Shown: positions 1-9,032, counted from the first letter of the stretch. The stretch: DNA of 43,081 nucleotides from Deltaproteobacteria bacterium (GCA_021824175.1 JAKALP010000041.1:1-43081), one strand, 5' to 3'. The notes: generated by a model from the sequence alone, not told the origin. Made by a program: numbers and translations.

Positions 1-1213
1 CCTGCAGCACGCGTAGCAGTTTAAGTTGGATCAGGGGTGAGAGGTCGCCGATTTCGTCCAGCAAAATCGTGCCGCCGTCGGCCATCTGGAAACGGCCGGG
101 CCGGTCCTTGATCGCTCCGGTAAAGGCGCCCTTAACATGGCCGAACAGCTCGCTTTCCAGCAGGCTTTCCGTCAAGGCCGAGCAGTTGACCTTCACAAAG
201 GGTTTGTGGGCCCGCTCGCCGGCATAGTGCAGGGCCTTGGCCACCAGCTCCTTGCCCGTACCGCTCTCGCCGGTGATCAAAATGGTGGTTTCAAGGTTGG
301 CCAGGTTTTCCAGCAGGTCATATATTTCCAGCATTTTCCGGCTTTTACCGATGAGATTTTGGAACTTGTATTGTTCCCTGACCTCCTTTTCAAGCCCCAG
401 CAGTTCGGTGATGTCGCGGATCACCAGCACCGCGCCCATGGATCGACCTTCGGCATCGAGGAGCGGCGAGCTGTTGAATACGACCACCTGCTGTGGCCGA
501 TCGGAGCGATGGCATCTGATTTGACGCTCCTTGACCATCGTTTCATTGGATAAAGTTTCGTGCAGGCTGATGTGGCATGAGCAGCCACAGCGCGATTCGA
601 TCTCGGCAAAAGGTCTGCCGATGCTGCTGTCAACAGAGATGCCGCAGATGGTTCCAATGGCGGGATTGGCGTCGGTCACAAGCCCCTGGGCGTTCACGGC
701 GATGATGCCTTCTTTGACGCTGCCGAAGATGGCTTCCAGACGGCCGCGATGATTGGCCAGATCCGCCTCTGTCTTTTTACGGGCGGTTATGTCGCGCCAG
801 ATCCCTCGAAAACCGACTGTTTGGCCATTGACTTTCTTAAGCGAAATGAACCCTTCGAGGGTTATGCGGTGCCCATCCTTACAGATGACATCATTCACAA
901 ATCCTCTTTTGGGGACACCGGTTCGATACACCTCGCTGTAGGCTTGAAAGACCCGCTCAGCCGTCTCCTGATCCATGTATTTTCTAAAAGATAGATTCTT
1001 CAGCTCATCTTCATCCCGGCCGCCCATTTCAACGATGACCTTGTTAAAACTAACGAGATTGCCCTTAAGGTCATACTCCGCATAGCCCTCGGGCAGTTCG
1101 TCGATCAGCTGCTGATATTGGCCTTGGGCCTCCCTGAGGGCTGCTTCGATATTTTGGCGATCATTTGATTCACTGGTCAGAGGGCTGGTTTTGATCTTTT
1201 TTTCTTTGGTCAT
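1..1213 (-). CDS. Sigma-54 dependent PAS-domain transcriptional activator, copy 1 (partial, C-terminus outside window)
   Basis: Bacterial enhancer-binding protein that would remodel RNA polymerase-sigma54. 404 codons are visible from an ATG at 1213; the frame is open to the window edge. Seen: PAS domain about residues 30-150, second PAS about 155-270, then the AAA+ core with Walker A GESGTGKE, the sigma54-contact motif GAFTGA and Walker B TILLDEIG. The Fis-type DNA-binding end is cut off. The ribosome site is weak (AAGAAGA). It is a paralogue of the activator at 3710-5500: from Walker A onward the DNA is almost identical (4 mismatches in the first ~264 bases by eye), whereas the PAS half is clearly diverged. 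The second PAS keeps CGCSC but lacks one cysteine found in copy 2. Likely role: activating the hydrolase at 1854-3050 or another sigma54 promoter (inference). Confidence 0.93.
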   Translation of the reverse strand, partial: MTKEKKIKTSPLTSESNDRQNIEAALREAQGQYQQLIDELPEGYAEYDLKGNLVSFNKVIVEMGGRDEDELKNLSFRKYMDQETAERVFQAYSEVYRTGVPKRGFVNDVICKDGHRITLEGFISLKKVNGQTVGFRGIWRDITARKKTEADLANHRGRLEAIFGSVKEGIIAVNAQGLVTDANPAIGTICGISVDSSIGRPFAEIESRCGCSCHISLHETLSNETMVKERQIRCHRSDRPQQVVVFNSSPLLDAEGRSMGAVLVIRDITELLGLEKEVREQYKFQNLIGKSRKMLEIYDLLENLANLETTILITGESGTGKELVAKALHYAGERAHKPFVKVNCSALTESLLESELFGHVKGAFTGAIKDRPGRFQMADGGTILLDEIGDLSPLIQLKLLRVLQ

Positions 1214-1349
1214 TGATTCATCTTCTTGAAAACGAAAGTTGGCACCACCGCGCGCGTTGGATCATTCGTGAGCATTGCTTGAATGCTGTAATAGAAAGAG
1301 ATGAATGTTGCAACTTTTTCATTCGCCCAAGCCCGTGGTTGGATCATTA

Positions 1350-1406
1350 CATCTCTTTTCATAAAAAGGTTTTTTGGCCAAAAAATTTTTTGAGATGGTT
1401 TGTAGC
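1350..1406. repeat. Dispersed palindromic repeat, copy A
   Basis: Arms CATCTC / GAGATG enclose a core containing TTTTTTGGCCAAAAAA and are followed by GGTTTGTAGC. The same plan (CATCTCA, TTTTGGCCCAAA, TTTTTGAGATGG, CTTGTAGC) recurs at 5621-5675 and, with near-identical arms, at 26651-26702. Confidence 0.7.
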
Positions 1407-1449
1407 GGCTATCTGCTTCCGTAACTTCGGGAGTAATACCACGCCCATC

Positions 1450-1501
1450 AAAAAAGCAACTGACGGAGCCGTTGGGAAAACGGTGTCGTCAGTTGCTTTT
1501 T
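1450..1501. terminator. Strong bidirectional terminator-like hairpin
   Basis: A perfect 15-bp stem AAAAAGCAACTGACG (1451-1465) pairs with 1487-1501, and a nested CCGTT/AACGG stem lies in the loop. A-run on the left and T-run on the right mean it could terminate transcripts from either side. It lies about 350 bases downstream of the hydrolase stop on the minus strand and may also be the body of a small RNA. Confidence 0.7.
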
Positions 1502-1523
1502 CGAGGGCTGGGCCGAGGAGAAG

Positions 1524-1573
1524 AACGGGAGAGGGTGGCGAAGTGGGGACTCTCGCGCCGCCCCTCTCCCGTT
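1524..1573. repeat. Inverted repeat of the GGGAGAGG type
   Basis: AACGGGAGAGGG at 1524-1535 is the reverse complement of 1562-1573. A similar GAGAGGCTGG/CCAGCCTCTC hairpin occurs at 3257-3307 on the other side of the hydrolase, so the two may be members of one intergenic repeat family. Confidence 0.6.
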
Positions 1574-1693
1574 TTAGGAGAGAGACTTCCCTGTATAAAG
1601 GTTTGGTCCCAACAGGTTTCTTTTAAATGATCAGTAATCCTTTGTGTTTCTTCAACATACCCTTTCCCTCCTGATGGTTCGAATGGTTTGATT

Positions 1694-1728
1694 GCTGGCG
1701 CCCATGCTTCCCAACAGTGGGCGCCAGC
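1694..1728. repeat. Perfect 11-bp inverted repeat downstream of the hydrolase
   Basis: GCTGGCGCCCA (1694-1704) pairs exactly with 1718-1728 across a 13-base loop. There is no T-run on either strand, so it is not a classical intrinsic terminator. It could be an RNA-stabilising 3' hairpin of the hydrolase transcript or a protein-binding palindrome. Confidence 0.5.
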
Positions 1729-1853
1729 CATATCACAAGGACCTTTTCGGAGGTGTCCCGAAGCCCCAACAAACCCTGTCTCGGCCGCCGGTCATGTCCT
1801 GGGAACGCGTTCATCCGCCCCTGCCGCTGCGCGTGGAGGCGTTGTTCCGGAGT

Positions 1854-3050
1854 TTAGTTACACCCGCCACTGCTGCTCGAAGAAGAGCTGCCGGGGTTGT
1901 ACTGATACTCCACGCCCGAGAATTTGCTGCTGATGGTGCTGATCTGGGACGCCGCGGTGCTGGAACAGGTCAAAGTCTCTTCATAGACCGCCGTTGAAGC
2001 GAAATTGACGATCTGGGTGCTCTGGGCCGGGTCCATGTACTGACTGCCGCAACCATCATTGGCCACGGTGGACAAGGCGCCAAGGTCCTCGTCCGTATAC
2101 AGGACGATGGGGCAAACGCTGGTGAAGGCCATATGGCCGGAGTTGGGGATCATGACCAGGCGCTTCTTAAGGCTGGTGGGGGTGCTGTTGTATCCAGAGC
2201 GCACGATGGCGGGCGTGGCGGTATTGTCTTTCAAGCCGCCCATGACCAGTGCGGACTTCACATAGGTGCCGGATTGAACACCACCCGAGGCCATGGGAAT
2301 GATCACCTGCACGCCGCGTTCGCCGCCCAGGCTGCCAATGGCCGCGCCGCCGGCGCTGTGACCGCCCAGACCAATACGGTCCGTGGCCAGCCGGCCGCTG
2401 AGGAAGGAGAGGTCGCCCGATTGAGCGCGGACAGCGGTCAGGATCTTCTGGGTGTCACCCTTTTGATCCGCCGACATCAAGGCGCCGCAGCCGCCGCTCA
2501 TGATGTCGCCCATGTTGATGCCAGGGTTATCGGCGCACAGCACCACGAACCCGCGGCTGGCCCAATGAGTGAAAAGGCCATGGGAGGCCGTGCGGAAGGA
2601 GCCGGTGCCATGCACATAAACGATGACCGGGTAGGGGCCGTAAGCCGTATCCAATGGCAATCCCTTGTATGAATTGATCTGAAAAATGGGATTGTTGGGA
2701 TCTGGATTGGAGTCGGGCATATACTGCCGCGTGTCGATCCAATCCTTGGATTTGCCGGCTTCGCTGCCAGGCACGGCCGGATACCAGACTTCGGTTTTGA
2801 GGCCGCTAATGGTGACGGTGCGTGAACCCACCGGCCAAGGCCCCCGGACGCTGGTATCAACCGGAATACTGCGCAGTTTGGTGGTGCCGCAGGCCGTGGA
2901 CCCGCTGCTACTGCTGCTCGTACTAGTGCTGCTTGTACTGCTAGTACTGCTACTGCTGCTGCCGCCGTCGCACGCGATAAAGAGCGCGAAAAAGGCGGCC
3001 AAAGTGATCAGAACGCCAAGTGCCAGATGTAACGGTGAACGGTGTTTCAT
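1854..3050 (-). CDS. Secreted alpha/beta-hydrolase lipoprotein with serine-rich linkers
   Basis: 398 aa predicted exported serine hydrolase of the chlorophyllase/dienelactone hydrolase-like group; the substrate is unknown, perhaps an ester or polyester. Seen: hydrophobic N-terminus ending LFIAC (lipoprotein cysteine about residue 27, slightly atypical lipobox), a Ser/Thr-only linker about residues 31-52, an oxyanion-type VHGTG, the nucleophile elbow GHSAGG (Ser232), an acid candidate Asp275 and His306 in NSGHMAF. A second serine run precedes the C-terminal GGCN. Such linkers suggest tethering to the outer membrane or low-complexity surface display. It lies between two sigma54 activators with a sigma54-type promoter at 3478-3493, so induction by one of them is likely. 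Fold assignment is firm; substrate is not. Confidence 0.88.
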   Translation of the reverse strand: MKHRSPLHLALGVLITLAAFFALFIACDGGSSSSSTSSTSSTSTSSSSSGSTACGTTKLRSIPVDTSVRGPWPVGSRTVTISGLKTEVWYPAVPGSEAGKSKDWIDTRQYMPDSNPDPNNPIFQINSYKGLPLDTAYGPYPVIVYVHGTGSFRTASHGLFTHWASRGFVVLCADNPGINMGDIMSGGCGALMSADQKGDTQKILTAVRAQSGDLSFLSGRLATDRIGLGGHSAGGAAIGSLGGERGVQVIIPMASGGVQSGTYVKSALVMGGLKDNTATPAIVRSGYNSTPTSLKKRLVMIPNSGHMAFTSVCPIVLYTDEDLGALSTVANDGCGSQYMDPAQSTQIVNFASTAVYEETLTCSSTAASQISTISSKFSGVEYQYNPGSSSSSSSGGCN

Positions 3051-3256
3051 TGTCTCCCCTCCATAGTTGGTTGGTTAAAACGGCCTGGCCGAACAATGTC
3101 TTGCGGCGCAAAAGAATGGCGGTGCCCCTGTCCGGAGCCTGACAGCCATTTCAAAACGCCGCTGGCATCAGCAACCAGGGCTGATTTTATTGGGGGGGGC
3201 TTTACAGATACCTCGTGAAACGGGTGTTCTCTCTATAGCCGCGCTGTTGGGCGTAA

Positions 3257-3307
3257 GAGGGAGAGGCTGGTAAGGGTTCGATAGTTCCCTTTGCCAGCCT
3301 CTCTCCC
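3257..3307. repeat. GAGAGGCTGG hairpin repeat in hydrolase leader
   Basis: GAGAGGCTGG (3261-3270) pairs with CCAGCCTCTC (3294-3303) around a 23-base loop. No T-run follows. It sits between the predicted sigma54 promoter and the hydrolase start codon and resembles the repeat at 1524-1573. Confidence 0.55.
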
Positions 3308-3477
3308 ATTGGGAGGGAGATTAAATAGTGGAGCTATTTAGTCTCCATGAAGGGCTTTGGTGCGCCAACAGCATATGTTCCGTCGCCCATTTTTAGCTAT
3401 TCGCTATAAAGGGCACTTCGTGTTCATCCGGGAGCATTTCCTTGGATTGAACCGGCGCAGAACATTGTGCCCAATTG

Positions 3478-3493
3478 AGCAACGGGCATGCCA
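3478..3493 (-). promoter_or_regulatory. Sigma-54 (-24/-12) promoter for the hydrolase
   Basis: The minus strand reads TGGCATGCCCGTTGCT, matching the sigma54 consensus TGGCAYRNNNNTTGCW at every specified base. Transcription would start near 3467 and run into the hydrolase at 3050. Palindromic activator-type sites lie about 65-110 bases upstream, the usual geometry for an enhancer-binding protein. Confidence 0.75.
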
Positions 3494-3558
3494 ATCTGTC
3501 GATGGGGATAACTTATTGAAATTGTGTTTAGAAAACAGGTGATCGGGCAAGGATTGGT

Positions 3559-3603
3559 TGCGACATGTCACTGTTCGCGCTGTCGCACGGTGCGACATGT
3601 CGC
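3559..3603. promoter_or_regulatory. Palindromic upstream activating sites
   Basis: TGCGACATGTC occurs twice (3559-3569 and 3591-3601), 32 bases or about three helical turns apart. TGTCGCACGGTGCGACA (3581-3597) is a dyad and GCGACATGTCGC (3592-3603) a perfect palindrome. Their place upstream of the sigma54 promoter and next to a Fis-HTH activator gene suggests they are its binding sites (inference). Confidence 0.65.
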
Positions 3604-3709
3604 GCTATTAGGGTCTGGCCTTGCATTTTTTACATTGGCCGGGGCAGCTCACTTCCTCCCTCAACAGCTAAGTTTGATGCCCGCCTTCGGGGACGGTTCG
3701 GAAGGACGC

Positions 3710-5500
3710 CTATGTTTCGAGCAATTGAAATTGCTTGATTTTACGATGAATCGTGCGCCGGTCAACGCCCAAGAGAAGCGCGGCCTTGGTTTTGTTCCAG
3801 CGGCATTTTTCCAAGGCGGCCAGAACCTCCTGGGCCGCATAGGCTTGTTTCGGGCGCCCGCCTTGGGCGCTGGGATGTTCCCGGCCGTCAACATCCCTGA
3901 TTTCAGCGGGCAGATGCTCCATGGCGATTACCCGCCCATTGCAAAGCACGAAGGCGTGCTCCAGCACATGCTCCAGCTCCCGGACATTGCCCGGCCAGGC
4001 GTAGTTCATGAAGCGCGCAAGCACTTCGCTGGAAACGCCGTCGATCTTCTTTTTGAAGCGCACATTGAATAATTGACAAAAATGGTCGATGAGCAGCGGC
4101 AAATCCTCCAGCCGTTCGCGCAGACACGGCAAGGTGATCTCCATGACCTTGAGTCGGTAGTATAAGTCTTCGCGGAACTCTCCTCTTTGCACCTTCTCCT
4201 TGAGATCCTTGTTGGTGGAAGTAATGACCCGCACGTCCACCTTCTGGGTGATGGATTCGCCTACGCGCTCAAACTCTTTTTCCTGCAGCACGCGTAGCAG
4301 TTTAAGTTGGATCAGGGGTGAGAGGTCGCCGATTTCGTCCAGCAAAATCGTGCCGCCGTCGGCCATCTGGAAACGGCCGGGCCGGTCCTTGATCGCTCCG
4401 GTAAAGGCCCCTTTGACATGGCCGAACAGCTCGCTTTCCAGCAGGCTTTCCGTCAAGGCCGAGCAGTTGACCTTCACAAAGGGTTTGTGGGCCCGCTCGC
4501 CGGCATAGTGCAGGGCTTTGGCCACCAGCTCCTTGCCCGTACCGCTTTTTCCGGTGATCAACACCGTCGTTTCGTGGTTGGCCAGGTTTTCCAGCAGGTC
4601 GTACACCTCCTGCATCCTTTTACACTTGCCGATGAGGTTCTGGAATTTGTAGCGGCCTCGCAACTCCTTCTCGAGGCCCAACAGTTCGGTGATATCCCGG
4701 ATCACCAGCACCGCGCCCATGGACTGGCCGTTTGCACCCACCAGTGGTGAACTGTTGATCACGATGGTCTGTTGGGGCCGATCGTTGCGATGGCAACCGA
4801 TTTGACACTCCCTGATCTCGGTTTCCTTGGAAAGGGTTTGCGTTAAAATCGTATGACACGTTTTGCCGCACAGGGCTTGGGTTTCGGCAAAAGCTTTGCC
4901 AATGATGTTTCCCGCGGGCACACCGCAAATCGTTTCAACGGCGCGATTGACATCAGTGATGCGGCCGTTGGCATCCACGGCAATGATCCCTTCCTTGACG
5001 CTGCCAAAGATTGCTTCCAGTCGCCCGCGGTGGTTGGCCAGTTCATCTTCGGTCTTCTTGCGGGCGGTGATATCCTGCCAGATCCCCCGGAACCCAACCA
5101 CTTTGCCGTTTACTTTTTTTAGAAGGATGGAACCCTCGAAGGTCTTTCTGGAGCCATCTTTGCGAATCACATCATGAACAAAGCCTCTTTTAGGGATGCC
5201 TGTGCGATAGACCTCATTGTAGGCTTGCGCGGTCCGCGCGGCGGTTTCCGGATCCATGAACTCTTTATAGGGCAGGTTCTTCAATTCCTCCATGGTTCGC
5301 GTGCACATCGCCAGCATGGCCTTATTAAACCCGATCAGATTGCCCTTTAAGTCATATTCAGTATATCCCTCGGGCAGCTCGTCAATCAGCTGTTGGTATT
5401 GGTTCTGAGATTCTCTGAGGGCTGATTCGATGTTTTCACGATCTTTAAATTCATCTTCCGGTGCTTTGAGCGCGGAAATGAGCATGGTAGCATTTTTCAT
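3710..5500 (-). CDS. Sigma-54 dependent PAS-domain transcriptional activator, copy 2
   Basis: 596 aa complete enhancer-binding protein. Domains seen: PAS1 about 30-150, PAS2 about 155-270, AAA+ about 285-520 with Walker A GKSGTGKE (317-324), GAFTGA (364-369) and Walker B TILLDEIG (384-391), and a Fis-type helix-turn-helix at the C-terminus (about 555-592, NKTKAALLLGVDRRTIHRKI). PAS2 carries two Cys pairs (CGKTC and CQIGC), which could bind a metal, an Fe-S cluster or sense redox. AAGGAGG sits 7 bases before the ATG, supporting the start. No receiver domain is present, so the signal is presumably sensed by the PAS domains. It lies immediately upstream of its probable target, the hydrolase. Paralogue of copy 1. 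Confidence 0.95.
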   Translation of the reverse strand: MKNATMLISALKAPEDEFKDRENIESALRESQNQYQQLIDELPEGYTEYDLKGNLIGFNKAMLAMCTRTMEELKNLPYKEFMDPETAARTAQAYNEVYRTGIPKRGFVHDVIRKDGSRKTFEGSILLKKVNGKVVGFRGIWQDITARKKTEDELANHRGRLEAIFGSVKEGIIAVDANGRITDVNRAVETICGVPAGNIIGKAFAETQALCGKTCHTILTQTLSKETEIRECQIGCHRNDRPQQTIVINSSPLVGANGQSMGAVLVIRDITELLGLEKELRGRYKFQNLIGKCKRMQEVYDLLENLANHETTVLITGKSGTGKELVAKALHYAGERAHKPFVKVNCSALTESLLESELFGHVKGAFTGAIKDRPGRFQMADGGTILLDEIGDLSPLIQLKLLRVLQEKEFERVGESITQKVDVRVITSTNKDLKEKVQRGEFREDLYYRLKVMEITLPCLRERLEDLPLLIDHFCQLFNVRFKKKIDGVSSEVLARFMNYAWPGNVRELEHVLEHAFVLCNGRVIAMEHLPAEIRDVDGREHPSAQGGRPKQAYAAQEVLAALEKCRWNKTKAALLLGVDRRTIHRKIKQFQLLET

Positions 5501-5808
5501 GATTAGGCCTCCTTATGAAAACCGATGCCTTAGATGCCAGACCAACTCCTTGGCCTTGCAACGGTGGGCAAAACCTAATTTGTAGCGGGTTGGGGGGGTA
5601 CAAAATTATTGTTTTACTATCCATCTCAGAAAAGTCTTTTGGCCCAAAATCCTATTTTTGAGATGGCTTGTAGCAACGGTGGCAATCCAAAAAACTTCAC
5701 GCCCGAAAACCTTGGACACCCACCTCAGCATAGGGCTGATACGCCACGATGCCTTAAATATTTATAATCGGGGCCATGGATGGGCGCAATTAAAAAATCG
5801 CTGTAAAT
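5501..5808. other. Intergenic gap upstream of activator copy 2
   Basis: About 308 bases between activator copy 2 and the HD-GYP gene, both on minus. It contains the dispersed repeat copy B (5621-5675). No recognisable gene, terminator or confident promoter was seen in the rest. Confidence 0.5.
5621..5675. repeat. Dispersed palindromic repeat, copy B
   Basis: CCATCTCA and TTTTTGAGATGG form imperfect arms around TTTTGGCCCAAAAT; the right end continues CTTGTAGCAACG. Related to copies at 1350-1406 and 26651-26702. Confidence 0.7.
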
Positions 5809-6561
5809 TCAGATGGGCTGGAACAGCGAGGTAATGGTGCTGCTTTGGGGCATGACCGGTTCCATGCCTTTGGTTTCGATCTCTTGGATCATCAGGGCCA
5901 CCAGATCCGGGTCCAGGCAGGTGACCCCCATCTCTTCGAGAATGACCAGGGCGTGGGGCAGAGTTTTGCGGCGCTGATAGGGGCGGTCCGTGGTAATGGC
6001 GTCGAAGCAATCGGCCACGGCGACAATTTTGGCGCTTAAGGGAATTTCAGCGCCTTTGAGACCAAAGGGGTAGCCACTGCCGTCGATGCGTTCATGGTGG
6101 TAAAGTACGGTTTCAAGGATGGCGGGGCTGCAGTTGATCTGGCGCAGCAGCTCGGCGCCGATCAGGGGATGGGTATGGACTTCGCCCAGCATCTCTTTGG
6201 ACAGACAAGCCTGTTTATTGCTGAAGATACGGTCACTCATGGCCAGCTTGCCCACATCGTGCAGCATGCCGCCCATGGTGATATCCAACAGTGTGTCACC
6301 GTTAACTTTGGCTCGTGAGGCTAAGCGATGGCTGTAGGCGCAGACGCGGTGGGCGTGGGCATGGGTATAGGTGTCGCGTTGCCCCAGCGCGGCCGCCAGC
6401 ATGAAGAGCACTCGGGTGTTGTTCCGATGGTACGTGGCAGGAACGGTTCGTATCTCAGCAGCAATTGCCACAATAATATCCTGGTCCAGATCCGATCGAT
6501 GCGGCGCATCATTTTTGTGATACAGAAGCCAATTTCGGCATCCAAAGCCAGCCTCGATCAA
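5809..6561 (-). CDS. HD-GYP domain protein, probable cyclic-di-GMP phosphodiesterase
   Basis: 250 aa. The HD-GYP family hydrolyses cyclic di-GMP. Seen: an HD motif in MLHDVGK (residues 99-105), and HHERIDGSGYPFGLKG (155-170) with GYP at 163-165, plus the downstream VADCFDAITTDRPY signature. The metal ligands expected of the family appear present. There is no membrane segment or receiver domain; the first ~50 residues are not recognised. The start is uncertain: a TTG at 6561 follows an in-frame stop closely and has no clear ribosome site. It stands alone in a minus-strand run and is not obviously in an operon. Confidence 0.9.
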   Translation of the reverse strand: MIEAGFGCRNWLLYHKNDAPHRSDLDQDIIVAIAAEIRTVPATYHRNNTRVLFMLAAALGQRDTYTHAHAHRVCAYSHRLASRAKVNGDTLLDITMGGMLHDVGKLAMSDRIFSNKQACLSKEMLGEVHTHPLIGAELLRQINCSPAILETVLYHHERIDGSGYPFGLKGAEIPLSAKIVAVADCFDAITTDRPYQRRKTLPHALVILEEMGVTCLDPDLVALMIQEIETKGMEPVMPQSSTITSLFQPI

Positions 6562-6709
6562 TAACCAATATTAATAGCCAAGTCAAATTTAAATTCAGTG
6601 GCGGGAAAGTCAACGCAAGATCTGGGGGCCACAGCCGGCGCGGCCACGCGGGGTTGCGGGGAGGTGGTGGAATGGTTGATTCGTTGAGTGGGCCGAAGAC
6701 CCAACCGCC

Positions 6710-7900
6710 TCACTGGGCCATCAGCCGGGCCACGGCCTTTTCAAGGCCGTCGATGGTCAGCTCGAACATGGGGAAGATCTGACCGATGAGGCTGATGGTG
6801 CGGGTGTAGGGCCAGCGCTGGCTGGAGACCGGATTGAGCCAAATGGCGTGGCGGAAGGTCTTGGCCAGAAACTGCAGGCAAGCGATGCTGGGCCGGCCGC
6901 TGCGGTCCGTAATATAGATCGAGCCGTCCTGGGCCATGAGTTCGTAAGGGGCCATGCTGGCGTCGCCCACGAAAATTACGCGGGTTTCGGGATCACGACG
7001 GGCCAGCTCGGTGAGGGTCACGGGCTTTTTGTAGCGTGAAGAATCGCCCCAGATGGTTTCATAGATGGTGTTGTGGAAAAAGTAGGTTTTGAGCTCCTTG
7101 AACTGGGCCCGGGCGTAATCGAACAAGGTCTGCACCAGGGGGATGTAAGGGTCCATGGACCAGCCGCCGTTGTCGATGGCCAGGATCACCTTGAGCCGGT
7201 CTTTGAGGGCGCTGTCAAAAACGATTTCAATTTCGCCGGCGTTTTTCATGGTCTGGTAGATGGTCTTGTCCACATTGACCTGATCCTTGGGACCGGCCGG
7301 CCGCAGGTGGCGCAGGCGCTTGAGGGCTTCGCCCATCATGGAGCGCGTCAGCGGGCCTTCCAGGGAGTAGTCTTTGTAGCGCCGCTCCAGGGCCACCTTG
7401 ACGGCCGATTTGTTGCGCGATTCACCACCCACCCGCATGCCCTCGGGGTGAAAGCCCGAGTGGCCCACGGGCGAGGTGCCGCCGGTGCCGATCCAGCGTT
7501 TGCCGCCGTCATGGCGCTCGGTCTGGTCCTTGAGCCGTTCCTTGAAATATTCGATCAACTGTTCGGGGGTGAGTTTCTGCAGCTCGGCCTCGTCAATGCC
7601 CAGGGCATTGGCCAGCTCCTTGGGGTTTTGCAGCCACTGCTCCAGCATGGCCCGCACCATCTCTTCCATGGCCAGGCCCTGGGCGTCGGGCAGTTCGGCG
7701 CCTTTGAAGTAGTGGGCAAAGACCTGGTCAAAGAGATCGAAGTAGCGCTCGCTCTTGACCAGGACCGCGCGGGACACGGTGTAGAAATCATCCAGACTCT
7801 GCACCAGGCCCTGGTTCAAGGCCTTGTGCAGCGTCAGAAAGGCCGTGGGCGATACTGGCACGCCGTGGTCTTTGAGTTGGTAGAAGTAATCGATGAACAT
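6710..7900 (-). CDS. VWA-domain CoxE-like protein, partner of MoxR ATPase
   Basis: 396 aa. CoxE-like von Willebrand A proteins work with MoxR AAA+ ATPases as chaperone-like pairs in maturation or metal insertion of partner enzymes. Seen: an N-terminal helical region, a basic Gly-rich middle (about 130-175) and a C-terminal VWA fold. The expected MIDAS metal motif DxSxS is altered to DNGGWSM, so metal binding may be weakened. The moxR gene lies directly upstream on the same strand, separated by a hairpin repeat. The client enzyme is not in the immediate neighbourhood. The start ATG at 7900 lacks a clear ribosome site because the repeat reaches it. Confidence 0.88.
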   Translation of the reverse strand: MFIDYFYQLKDHGVPVSPTAFLTLHKALNQGLVQSLDDFYTVSRAVLVKSERYFDLFDQVFAHYFKGAELPDAQGLAMEEMVRAMLEQWLQNPKELANALGIDEAELQKLTPEQLIEYFKERLKDQTERHDGGKRWIGTGGTSPVGHSGFHPEGMRVGGESRNKSAVKVALERRYKDYSLEGPLTRSMMGEALKRLRHLRPAGPKDQVNVDKTIYQTMKNAGEIEIVFDSALKDRLKVILAIDNGGWSMDPYIPLVQTLFDYARAQFKELKTYFFHNTIYETIWGDSSRYKKPVTLTELARRDPETRVIFVGDASMAPYELMAQDGSIYITDRSGRPSIACLQFLAKTFRHAIWLNPVSSQRWPYTRTISLIGQIFPMFELTIDGLEKAVARLMAQ

Positions 7901-8030
7901 GTTCGTTTGCCCGTTCGCCCGTTAGCCCGTTTGCCCGTGCCCCCGTGGGGCCGTGTGCCCGTGATCCTTGAATTGCCCGGTGGATGAGTCTCTGCACGGG
8001 CGAACGGGTTAACGGGCAAACGGGCTAACG
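7901..8030. repeat. Inverted array of a 7-8 base GCCCGTT repeat between moxR and VWA gene
   Basis: Left part 7901-7942 is built of short units GCCCGTT plus one variable base (TTTGCCCG, TTCGCCCG, TTAGCCCG). The right part 7995-8030 is the same array inverted. Together they would form a long hairpin inside the moxR-VWA transcript, right up to the VWA start codon. The unit could allow slippage or length variation. Confidence 0.75.
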
Positions 8031-8036
8031 ATTTTA

Positions 8037-8879
<843 letters not shown>

Positions 8880-8976
8880 TGTTTGTGTTCGCTCCTGGTT
8901 GATTCGTTGATTGGTTTATTGGTTGATTCGTTTAATATCCATTGCAGAGTCTGATAGGTTTTCGAATCGCCTGCGC

Positions 8977-9032
8977 GTAGGGTGCGTTTCACGCACCACG
9001 CACCACGATTAGGTGCATAGAATGCACCCTAC
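8977..9032. repeat. Inverted repeat over the 3' end of the MetE-like gene
   Basis: GTAGGGTGC (8977-8985) pairs with GCACCCTAC (9024-9032), with further GTGC/GCAC matches between. The right arm includes the stop codon of the MetE-like gene. There is no T-run; perhaps a 3' mRNA hairpin. Confidence 0.6.

Larger units (their letters stand above)
1214..1853. other. 640-base gene-poor gap with three inverted repeats
   Basis: No convincing coding frame was found between the hydrolase stop and activator copy 1. The gap holds a dispersed palindromic repeat (1350-1406), a strong T-run hairpin (1450-1501), a GGGAGAGG-type inverted repeat (1524-1573) and an 11-bp palindrome (1694-1728). No sigma54 -24/-12 element was found for activator copy 1. 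Confidence 0.6.
3051..3709. other. Regulatory gap between hydrolase and activator copy 2
   Basis: 659 bases with no convincing gene. From right to left: palindromic TGCGACA sites (3559-3603), a minus-strand sigma54 promoter (3478-3493), and a hairpin repeat (3257-3307) in what would be a ~420-base 5' leader of the hydrolase mRNA. Nothing else was recognised between 3051 and 3256. Confidence 0.6.

Noticed and set aside
7901-8030. CRISPR array
   Set aside because: Units are 7-8 bases and inverted, without spacers of 30 bases or cas genes.
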